From an uncultured Bacilli bacterium (lineage in GTDB: Bacteria; Bacillota_I; Bacilli_A; RF39; UBA660), in assembly GCA_947628635.1 (NCBI GenBank), contig CANRAX010000055.1, positions 1-8,292 on the forward strand: a stretch of DNA of 8,292 nt. The letters run 5' to 3'. Positions 1 through 5,749 of the stretch are shown here, piece by piece; the first letter of the stretch is position 1, and every line of letters starts with the position of its first letter. A program made the translations under genes and the position numbers. The notes beneath the pieces were generated by a model. That model worked only from the letters and a program-made list of their open reading frames with translations, was not told where the DNA came from and made no database searches.

Positions 1-4
1 AAAG

Positions 5-25
5 AAAAAATATGAATTAATCATA
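5..25 (-). terminator. Probable intrinsic terminator after abgT-like gene
   Basis: Read on the minus strand, about 26 bases after the transporter stop codon, the sequence forms TATGA - 5-base loop - TCATA followed directly by six T residues. The stem is short and AT-only, so it is weak, but the position and the T-run suit the end of the five-gene operon starting with parA. Confidence 0.55.
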
Positions 26-50
26 CTTTTTACCTTAGATAAATTACCAT

Positions 51-1646
51 CTAAATTGTCGGATAAACACCTGGTCCAATAGGTAAACCTATTAAATACC
101 ATCCTATTACAACTAGTATCCAAGTAAGAGAAATTAATAAGAAATAAGGACTTATTAATTTTAAGGAATTTCTAATTGTATATGGTCTTTCCTTGTGTAA
201 GTTATAAATATTTAAGTATCCAATAAAAATAACGAAAGACGCTAATAATGGTGTAAAACCTTTAGTCATTGAGTCTCCAGCTCGCATAACAATTTGGGCA
301 AATTGAGCTGAAATATTTGATTGCATAAACATTGGAACAACAACAGGAGCAAAAATATACCATTTATTTGCCGTACTAGTAAGTAAAAGATTAGCTAAAG
401 CAATAAATAATAAAGTAATTAATATTAAAGGAATTCCTGTTACATCAATATAACTTAAAATATTTGCTAACCAAGCAGTTACTACTAAACCAATGTTACT
501 TTTTCTAAAAATGGCAATAAATTGTGATACTACAAATATTAGAATGAAGATACTTCCTAATTTTGAGAAGTTTTTACTAGATTTTTCAATAAGTTCTTTG
601 TCATTTTTAATAGAATGACTTCCTATACCATAAGCAATTCCAGCAGCAATGAATAAAATGGCAACTAAATAAGTGAACCCATCTTGAAAATAAGAATTTG
701 CTCCAAATAGTTGATTTACATAAGTATTTTCACTCATATCAAGAAGCATACCAGAATATGGTAAATTTGGTATAAGAGAATAAATAAAGATAAACAAAAC
801 AATAAGTGAAACTATAAGAGCAAAACGTAGGCCTCTTTTTTCATTCTTATCTTTTTCTATTTGTTGCTGTTCTATTAGATTAGTATCAATAATACTGTAT
901 TGCTCTGTATGTGAAAAACCATCTTCTCTTTTATATTTACCAATTTTAGGAGCAATTATCTTTTCAATAATGATAGTTCCAACTATTGAGAGAATTATGG
1001 AAACGGCAATTATAAAGATTAAATTAGAACTTAAAGCAATGTGAATATTTTCATCAATTAATAAAGCTGAAGCTCGTGTATATTCCATTAAAGAAACTTC
1101 CATAGAACCAATGAACATAGAAACACCATAGCTAAAGGCAACTCCGCAGAAAGCTGTTGTTATTCCTAAGATTGGATTACGTCCATTGATAAAGTATATT
1201 AGTGCTACTAAAGGTATAAGAATAGCATACCCTACTTCATTAATTAAAGAAGAAGTAGTAGCAATAAAAAGAACTAAAAATGTTAATGTTGTTTTGGGAA
1301 TTTTACTTAAATGTCTTCTTGTTAAAGTTTCTATAAAGCCTGAACCTTCAGCAATTGTTATGCCTAATAAAGAAATTAATAGTGTTCCTAAAGGTCCAAA
1401 ACTAAGAAAATTTTTGGCAGCATTACTAATTATGAATTTTAAACCTGCAAAACTAAGGAGATTTTCAACAACTACTAATGTTGGCTCTAAATCTTTAGCA
1501 TTGGCATTAATTGTATTGTAAGTTGCTTGCATTTCGAAAGCAGAAAGTATTCCACTTAATATCATAACGAAGATAGTTAAGAAAAGAAATACCGTAATTG
1601 GATGAAAATAAAATTTTTTGAGTTTAAGTTTTCTTTTATCTTTCAT
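51..1646 (-). CDS. AbgT-family transporter (p-aminobenzoyl-glutamate transporter family)
   Basis: A 531-residue integral membrane protein of the AbgT family, whose members import p-aminobenzoyl-glutamate (a folate breakdown product) or export antimicrobials such as sulfonamides. Family signatures seen: a basic N-terminus before HP(14-16)-TM1; GPLGTLLISLLGITIAEGSG (84-103); a hairpin-like SSLINEVGYAILIPL (132-146); GIGSHSIKND-type loop (340-349); NKWYIFAPVVVPMF (427-440); and RAGDS...TPLL (455-468). The length fits the family (about 500-530). About 9-11 hydrophobic segments are visible, with a hydrophilic loop at about 232-272. Tryptophan 429, Arg455, Asp458 and Pro466 match positions I recall as functionally important in MtrF/YdaH, but three other such positions differ (Glu137, Ala426, Ala447). 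The ATG is preceded by AGAAAGGGG that overlaps the DUF951 stop, 13 bp away, so it is the last gene of the par operon. Family assignment is firm; substrate and direction of transport are not. Confidence 0.9.
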   Translation of the reverse strand: MKDKRKLKLKKFYFHPITVFLFLTIFVMILSGILSAFEMQATYNTINANAKDLEPTLVVVENLLSFAGLKFIISNAAKNFLSFGPLGTLLISLLGITIAEGSGFIETLTRRHLSKIPKTTLTFLVLFIATTSSLINEVGYAILIPLVALIYFINGRNPILGITTAFCGVAFSYGVSMFIGSMEVSLMEYTRASALLIDENIHIALSSNLIFIIAVSIILSIVGTIIIEKIIAPKIGKYKREDGFSHTEQYSIIDTNLIEQQQIEKDKNEKRGLRFALIVSLIVLFIFIYSLIPNLPYSGMLLDMSENTYVNQLFGANSYFQDGFTYLVAILFIAAGIAYGIGSHSIKNDKELIEKSSKNFSKLGSIFILIFVVSQFIAIFRKSNIGLVVTAWLANILSYIDVTGIPLILITLLFIALANLLLTSTANKWYIFAPVVVPMFMQSNISAQFAQIVMRAGDSMTKGFTPLLASFVIFIGYLNIYNLHKERPYTIRNSLKLISPYFLLISLTWILVVIGWYLIGLPIGPGVYPTI

Positions 1647-1659
1647 ATAATACCCCTTT

Positions 1660-1845
1660 CTAGTCGATTATTTTTTTTAATTTTTTATTAAATTCTATGC
1701 GTGGTAAAAGAATTGTTCTACCACAATGTAGACATTTTATTTTAATATCGGCTCCTAGTCTGACAACTTCCCATTCATTTGTTCCACATGGATGTTGTTT
1801 TTTCATTATTACTTTAGTGCCTATTTGATAATTATTTTTTTCCAT
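1660..1845 (-). CDS. DUF951 family small cysteine-containing protein
   Basis: A 61-residue protein matching the DUF951 family across its whole length: a short N-terminus, then KKQHPCGTNEWEVVRLGADI (15-34), then a CLHCGR knuckle (38-43), then LLPRIEF and a basic C-terminus. His18, Cys20, Cys38 and Cys41 could form a single zinc site; this is inference from spacing, not a known fact. No molecular function is established for the family. It is a typical neighbour of mscS, parB and ychF in low-GC Gram-positive bacteria, which is the arrangement here except that ychF is absent. The start codon overlaps the end of mscS by 14 bp and has AGAGGTG six bases upstream, inside the mscS coding sequence, suggesting translational coupling. 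Confidence 0.9.
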   Translation of the reverse strand: MEKNNYQIGTKVIMKKQHPCGTNEWEVVRLGADIKIKCLHCGRTILLPRIEFNKKLKKIID

Positions 1846-2650
1846 TATGCACCTCTATTTGTGGATAAGGTATTTTAATATTATTTTCATCGAAAGCTAT
1901 TTTTATTTCTCTTTTTAATTTACGTTCAACTACAAACTGTTGCATAGGTTCTACTTCAACAGCTATTTTGTAAATGACACAACTATCTGATAAATTATCT
2001 ATGCCTAATATTTGATATTGGCCTGTTACTTCTTTTATTTTGTTAGTTAAATTTTTGAAAAGTTTGTTAAGAACATCTTCTACTTCTTTTGGTGAATGGT
2101 CATAGGAAACACCTACATCGACAACAGCTAAAGAATTGTTTAAACTATAATTTATAATCTTATCCATATTACGATTAGAAATTATTTTAACGGCTCCCTT
2201 ATAATTTTTAATTTTTGTCGTTTTTAAGCCAACAGATATTACTTCACCCATAAAACCATCTATTTCGATAGTGTCACCTACTTCATATTGACCTTCTGTA
2301 ATTATAAAAATTCCGGCTATTATATCTTTAGCTAAGTCTTGAAAAGCTAAACCAATAATGGCTGTTCCAATACCCAAGCCAGCTAGAATAGATTTTACAT
2401 TAACACCATATAAAGAAAGAATGGCTAAGAGAACGAAGATACAAATTAAATATTTAGTAATGTTTAGTATAACAATTTGAATAGTTTTTATTTTTTGAGA
2501 TTGGGCTTTGTTTAAATGTTTTTTGCGAAAAACATTGGCTTTGTTAACAAAGTAGCTTATTATGGAGTATATGACTAAACCAATTATTATGTAAACAAAA
2601 GCTATAATTATATTTTTTACATTTATATTTAAGTCTAAAATATTTATCAT
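1832..2650 (-). CDS. MscS-family small-conductance mechanosensitive channel
   Basis: A 272-residue inner-membrane channel that opens under membrane tension and releases solutes on osmotic downshock. Numbered from the ATG at 2650, it has TM1 at about 14-34, TM2 at about 59-81 and the pore-lining TM3 at about 88-117 (GLGIGTAIIGLAFQDLAKD, glycine/alanine-rich as in MscS). The beta domain follows (YEVGDTIEIDGFMGEV, then SNRNMDKIINYS), then a cytoplasmic alpha/beta domain ending in IPYPQIEVH. It is close in size and plan to E. coli MscS (286 residues). A GTG three codons upstream (2657-2659) could extend it, but that GTG is part of AGGTGA, the best ribosome-binding site, at correct spacing for the ATG; I therefore chose the ATG. 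It lies 16 bp after parB and overlaps DUF951 by 14 bp. It may be the small YkuT/YkaT-like type common in Bacillota. Confidence 0.92.
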   Translation of the reverse strand: MINILDLNINVKNIIIAFVYIIIGLVIYSIISYFVNKANVFRKKHLNKAQSQKIKTIQIVILNITKYLICIFVLLAILSLYGVNVKSILAGLGIGTAIIGLAFQDLAKDIIAGIFIITEGQYEVGDTIEIDGFMGEVISVGLKTTKIKNYKGAVKIISNRNMDKIINYSLNNSLAVVDVGVSYDHSPKEVEDVLNKLFKNLTNKIKEVTGQYQILGIDNLSDSCVIYKIAVEVEPMQQFVVERKLKREIKIAFDENNIKIPYPQIEVHNGKK

Positions 2651-2660
2651 ACTTTTCACC
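2651..2660 (-). promoter_or_regulatory. Ribosome-binding site deciding the mscS start
   Basis: On the minus strand AGGTGAAAAGT runs directly into ATG at 2650. The upstream alternative GTG start lies inside this Shine-Dalgarno motif and has no comparable motif of its own, which argues for the ATG. Confidence 0.7.
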
Positions 2661-2666
2661 TAATTT

Positions 2667-3566
2667 TTAGTTTTTCGTTTCTAAAGACATAATTTCAAGT
2701 AAACGATTTAAATCACTATTATTAACAAAAGTTATTTCAATTTTTTTGTTTTTTATTTTAACTTTAGTTCCTAACTTTTCACAAAGTTCTTCTTCTAAAT
2801 ACTTATATTCATTAGTTATTTTTTGTTTATTTATTTGATGAGTACGAATATATTTTTCTTTAGAAGTAGTTAATTCCTCAAGGGCATGAACACTTAATCC
2901 TTCAGTAATGATTTTATCTGTTAATTCTTTTTGTTGATTAACATCATCTAATTTACTAAGAACTCTGGCATGACCCATACTAATAAGTTTTTTGCCGACT
3001 TTATCTTGAATTTCTTTTGGTAAAGTTAAAAGACCTAACATATTTGTAATATGACTACGACTTTTGCCTAATCTTTCAGAAAGTTCCTCTTGAGTTAGAG
3101 CTAGAGTTTCTTGAAGTTTTTTATAAGCATTGGCTTCTTCAATAGCATTTAAATTTTCCCTTTGAAGATTTTCTAAAAGAGCTATTTCCATCATTTCAGT
3201 ATCATTAAAGTCTCTAATAATAGCTGGTATTTCTTCTAATCCCGCCATAAGGGAAGCTTTAACACGTCTTTCACCTGCAATTATTTCATAGCCTTTGATA
3301 CTTTTTTTAACTATAATAGGTTGAAAAACACCATGTTCTTTTATTGATATGGCTAACTCTTCAAGAGCTTCTTTATCAAATACTTTGCGTGGTTGGTAAG
3401 GATTGGCACGTAAATCAGTTAATTTAATTTGAACTATTTTATCATGGGGAGTTTCATTAATAATTTTTTCCTCTACTCGACTGTAATCTAAAACTTCATT
3501 ATTAAATAATTCTTCTAGACCACGGCCTAAAGCTCTTCTTTTAGGAGCGTTATTATTTGTCTCCAT
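2667..3566 (-). CDS. parB: ParB/Spo0J chromosome-partitioning protein, CTP-dependent DNA clamp
   Basis: A 299-residue ParB, the centromere-binding partner of Soj. It loads at parS sites, binds CTP and slides as a clamp. The basic N-terminus KRRALGRGLEELF (9-21) is the classic ParA-contacting segment. The N-domain has NPYQPRKVF (55-63), the GERRVKAS nucleotide-binding box (98-105) and ENLQREN (132-138). The helix-turn-helix spans about 157-182 (LTQEELSERLGKSRSHITN), followed by SMGHAR (196-201). The dimerisation domain is at about 255-293. Positions that separate ParB from Noc specificity read R170, M176, T181 and G198, so Arg and Gly at the two diagnostic ends make this ParB-type. G178, where LRLL normally has Arg, is unusual. 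Its start overlaps parA by 14 bp; the nearest Shine-Dalgarno (AAAGGAAG) is about 13-14 bases from the ATG, rather far, so translation may depend on coupling to parA. An in-frame stop just upstream rules out a longer form. It is named parB/spo0J. Confidence 0.96.
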   Translation of the reverse strand: METNNNAPKRRALGRGLEELFNNEVLDYSRVEEKIINETPHDKIVQIKLTDLRANPYQPRKVFDKEALEELAISIKEHGVFQPIIVKKSIKGYEIIAGERRVKASLMAGLEEIPAIIRDFNDTEMMEIALLENLQRENLNAIEEANAYKKLQETLALTQEELSERLGKSRSHITNMLGLLTLPKEIQDKVGKKLISMGHARVLSKLDDVNQQKELTDKIITEGLSVHALEELTTSKEKYIRTHQINKQKITNEYKYLEEELCEKLGTKVKIKNKKIEITFVNNSDLNRLLEIMSLETKN

Positions 3567-4341
3567 TACGAGAAATCACTTCCTTTGCTAAATTTATATA
3601 TGCTTCAGAACCTCTACTCTTAGGATCGTAAGCAATAATTGGTTCACCATGTGATGGAGCTTCCGTTAAGCGTACTAATCTTGGTATTATGGTATTATAA
3701 ACTTTTTCTTTAAAGAATTTTCTTATGTCATCAACTACTTCAAAACCTAAATTTGTTCTAGAGTCAAGCATTGTTAAAAGTACTCCCTCAATATCTAGTG
3801 TTGGATTTAAATTCTTTTGAGCGAGCATAATTGTTTTTAAAAGTTGAGTAATTCCTTCAAGAGCAAAAAACTCACATTGAACTGGAATAATTACGGAATT
3901 AGAAGCCGTTAAGGCATTGGTAGTAATAATTCCTAATGATGGTGGACAGTCTATGATTATATAATCAAAACTATCTTTAATATCAACTAAATGATTTTTT
4001 AATTGTTCTCCTTTATTAAAGTTATTTTCTTGGCGACTTTTTTCTACTAATTCTATATCTAATCCAGCAAGATTAATAGTGGCTGGTAAAACATAAAGAT
4101 TTTTATATTTAGTTTTAACCATTGCTTCAGAAATACTACACTCACCTATTAAAACATCATAAATACTTCTTTCAATATCCCCTTTGTTAATTCCTACTCC
4201 GGTAGTTGTATTACCTTGAGGATCTAAATCAATTAATAAAACTTTTTTATCTAAAACTGCTAGGGAAGCAGATAAGTTAATGCTTGTTGTTGTTTTTCCT
4301 ACACCACCCTTTTGATTTACTAATGCTATAACTTTTCCCAT
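3553..4341 (-). CDS. parA: ParA/Soj chromosome-partitioning ATPase
   Basis: A 262-residue ParA/MinD-type P-loop ATPase (B. subtilis Soj is 253). ATP-dimerised Soj binds nucleoid DNA non-specifically and is released when ParB stimulates ATP hydrolysis; in Bacillus it also regulates DnaA. Seen in the protein: deviant Walker A KGGVGKTTT (11-19) with the signature lysine at 11; Walker A' LIDLDPQGNTT (36-46); Walker B YIIIDCPPSLG (127-137); the PVQCEFFALEG segment (153-163); and the DNA-binding IPRLVRLTEAPSHGEPI (219-235) with conserved arginines. There is no N-terminal helix-turn-helix domain, so it is the chromosomal, not the plasmid type-Ia, form. The ATG is preceded by AGGTGAT at good spacing. 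It is the first gene of a five-gene operon with a promoter about 30-60 bp upstream. Also called soj. Confidence 0.97.
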   Translation of the reverse strand: MGKVIALVNQKGGVGKTTTSINLSASLAVLDKKVLLIDLDPQGNTTTGVGINKGDIERSIYDVLIGECSISEAMVKTKYKNLYVLPATINLAGLDIELVEKSRQENNFNKGEQLKNHLVDIKDSFDYIIIDCPPSLGIITTNALTASNSVIIPVQCEFFALEGITQLLKTIMLAQKNLNPTLDIEGVLLTMLDSRTNLGFEVVDDIRKFFKEKVYNTIIPRLVRLTEAPSHGEPIIAYDPKSRGSEAYINLAKEVISRNGDK

Positions 4342-4371
4342 AAAATCACCTGTTTTCTATTGACTTAATAT

Positions 4372-4400
4372 ATTGTATCAAAATTTAGTTATTTTTTAAA
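4372..4400 (-). promoter_or_regulatory. Predicted sigma-A promoter of the parA operon
   Basis: On the minus strand, TTTAAA (4395-4400) is separated by 17 bases from TACAAT (4372-4377), and the -10 is preceded by TGA, giving an extended -10 (TGATACAAT). It lies 30 bp upstream of the parA start, giving a short leader. The -35 overlaps a small AAACGTTT palindrome (4398-4405), which could be an operator but is too short to name. Confidence 0.6.
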
Positions 4401-4526
4401 CGTTTTTAACGAAAAATTTAGATTTTTTTGTCTTATTTAGAATATGTATAATTTTTTTTCTTTTTTTATTAAGTTCTTTATTTTATTTGATTTTAGAAAA
4501 TAAATAGTGAAATAATTTTTTGAATT

Positions 4527-4596
4527 TAGAAGTTATTTTATATTCTGATGTAGAAGTTATTTTATATTCTATGTAGAAGTTATTTATATTTTGGTG
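4527..4596 (+). repeat. Three tandem 23-24 bp imperfect direct repeats
   Basis: Copies at 4527-4550 (24 bp), 4551-4573 (23 bp) and 4574-4596 (23 bp) each begin TAGAAGTTATTT and continue TATATT..TG. Copy 2 lacks one base relative to copy 1; copy 3 lost one T and differs in the last bases. A fourth TAG follows at 4597. The array ends three bases before the -35 box of the orphan gene, so the repeats occupy the place of upstream activator sites or UP elements. The period is close to two helical turns. Confidence 0.85.
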
Positions 4597-4599
4597 TAG

Positions 4600-4628
4600 T
4601 TGATTATTTTTACTAATTGTGATAGAAT
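4600..4628 (+). promoter_or_regulatory. Predicted promoter of the orphan gene
   Basis: TTGATT (4600-4605), a 17-base spacer, and TAGAAT (4623-4628) preceded by TGA give an extended -10 of the same form as at the parA promoter. Transcription would start near 4635, leaving room for the ribosome-binding site GGGGTG (4642-4647) and a GTG start at 4654. The TTG that would give the longest open frame is the -35 box itself. Confidence 0.6.
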
Positions 4629-4641
4629 AAATGGCGTTTGT

Positions 4642-4656
4642 GGGGTGTTAGGCGTG
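4642..4656 (+). promoter_or_regulatory. Ribosome-binding site and GTG start of the orphan gene
   Basis: GGGGTG (4642-4647) followed by six bases and GTG (4654-4656) gives normal Shine-Dalgarno spacing. The TTG at 4600 has only GGTG three bases before it, which is too close. Confidence 0.5.
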
Positions 4657-5634
4657 ATTTTAGAACAAATCCAAGAAAAAAGAAAAGAAATTCTTTATGA
4701 GTATAAAAGAAAAAAAGTTCTTAATAAGATTGTTAATAACATTGGTGAAATTCAAGAAGATGAAAAAAATATATTTTGTATAGCTAAACAAGATGTTTTA
4801 GAAAAAAAATTAAAAAATGGTTTTTATAAATTAAATTTATATGGGGAAAATCCTTCATATGATAAAATTCAAAGTCTTGTAAAATATTTTAAATTAAATA
4901 AAAATGTTCATTATGTTTTTGAAGGTATTGTTTTTGACAAACCAGTGATGATTTTTTCACATTATTGTGATATTACTTTTAAAAATTGTGTTTTTAATAA
5001 TGCTAATATTAAAATCTATTATGCTGATAAGATAAAATTTATTGATAATAAATATTATGATGAGGGTATTAATAATGATTGCTTTTTAAAAACAGTTACT
5101 GATATTGGAGAAATAAACTTTATTAGAGAAAACTTTATTAATTCTTATCAAAAGGAAGATAATGAATTTGGGATTAAAGTTAATGCTTTTAAGATTGTTA
5201 TGGATAAGGCTAATATTAATGTTTCTAAGGGTAAATTATTAGAAATTAAGGCTCATAATATTGACATTAATGATACTAATATATCGGCTGGTTCTATTGC
5301 TTTAGACTCTGATAATTTTAAAAGTAACAATTCCACTCTAAAAGCTGAGAAACAAATTTATATTGGTAATTCTAATAATAGCTGTGATTATGAAGATGTT
5401 ATAGGTAAATTAGAAGCCCCTTGTATTACTATCAATGGGAAAAATGTATATGATTTTAAGAAAAATAGTCAAAGTATTATCAATGATGAAATACTTTTAA
5501 TGAAAAAGAGAAAAGAATTACTTGGTGTTTTAAGTAATTTAAGTAGAAAATGTAATGAAGCAATTAACGAAGAAATTGATATATTTAAAAATAACTTAGA
5601 AAATAAACATATTCAATATTTTAAGACAAGATAA
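4654..5634 (+). CDS. Hypothetical protein, predicted beta-helix flanked by helical ends
   Basis: A gene of unknown function; I recognise no family. The protein has 326 residues if started at the GTG at 4654, which has GGGGTG six bases upstream and lies downstream of the predicted promoter. The frame is open back to a TTG at 4600, and another GTG is at 4645; the first in-frame ATG is far inside. Numbered from 4654: a charged helix (about 3-30, LEQIQEKRKEILYEYKRKKV); a middle region (about 86-162) with short beta-strand repeats such as DITFKNCVFNNANIKIY; a second strand-rich region (about 170-267) with alternating hydrophobics (ANINVSKGKLLEIKAHNIDI and similar rungs); and a long C-terminal helix, probably coiled coil (about 278-318, EILLMKKRKELLGVLSNLSR). 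There is no signal peptide or membrane segment, so it is probably cytoplasmic. The strand pattern suggests a right-handed beta-helix (pectate-lyase-like or bactofilin-like fold), which is inference. It lies between noc and soj on the opposite strand. Confidence 0.8.
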   Translation: MILEQIQEKRKEILYEYKRKKVLNKIVNNIGEIQEDEKNIFCIAKQDVLEKKLKNGFYKLNLYGENPSYDKIQSLVKYFKLNKNVHYVFEGIVFDKPVMIFSHYCDITFKNCVFNNANIKIYYADKIKFIDNKYYDEGINNDCFLKTVTDIGEINFIRENFINSYQKEDNEFGIKVNAFKIVMDKANINVSKGKLLEIKAHNIDINDTNISAGSIALDSDNFKSNNSTLKAEKQIYIGNSNNSCDYEDVIGKLEAPCITINGKNVYDFKKNSQSIINDEILLMKKRKELLGVLSNLSRKCNEAINEEIDIFKNNLENKHIQYFKTR

Positions 5635-5679
5635 TTTTTTAGTTTTAAAAAAGTATTATAAATAGTGATGAGGAGTAAT

Positions 5680-5705
5680 GAGGCTTTTTAGACAGCCTTT
5701 TTTTG
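5680..5705 (+). terminator. Intrinsic terminator of the orphan gene
   Basis: AGGCT (5681-5685), an 8-base loop, AGCCT (5694-5698) and then a run of T residues with one following G, 46 bp after the stop codon. The T-run exists only on the plus-strand side, so it terminates the rightward orphan gene before it runs into noc. Confidence 0.7.
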
Positions 5706-5724
5706 TTTTGGTTTATTTTATAGT

Positions 5725-5749
5725 AAAAAAAGTGAGAATTAATTTTCTC
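5725..5749 (-). terminator. Probable intrinsic terminator of noc
   Basis: On the minus strand GAGAA (5745-5749) and TTCTC (5734-5738) bracket a 6-base loop that contains the noc stop codon; two bases later comes a run of seven T residues (5725-5731). The stem is short. Together with the opposing terminator it separates two convergent genes. Confidence 0.5.

Larger units (their letters stand above)
4342..4653. other. Intergenic region between divergent parA and the orphan gene
   Basis: About 310 bp without a supported gene. It holds the leftward parA promoter (4372-4400), a T-rich tract with no recognisable element (about 4410-4526), three tandem 23-24 bp repeats (4527-4596) and the rightward promoter of the orphan gene (4600-4628). 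I see no parS or Noc-binding palindrome, no DnaA box of the TTATCCACA type and no tRNA or riboswitch in it. Confidence 0.7.

Noticed and set aside
1186..1521. Plus-strand open frame of 111 codons inside the AbgT-like gene
   Set aside because: It lies wholly antisense to a well-supported membrane protein gene and its product shows no family features.
4477..4504. Inverted repeat TTTATTTT / AAAATAAA with a 12-base loop in the parA upstream region
   Set aside because: Only A and T, in an extremely AT-rich stretch, with no T-run or other context; expected by chance.
4548..4599. ATG-TAG (and GTG-TAG) start-stop pairs at each repeat junction
   Set aside because: No ribosome-binding site precedes them and they lie upstream of the predicted transcript start, so they are a by-product of the repeat sequence.
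4410..4600. Possible replication origin (AT-rich DNA plus iteron-like repeats)
   Set aside because: No DnaA boxes are seen, the repeats directly abut a promoter, and the gene order places oriC on the far side of mnmG, outside the window.
5640..5660. TTTT-AAAA hairpin directly after the orphan stop
   Set aside because: AT-only and superseded by the better GC-containing terminator at 5680-5705.
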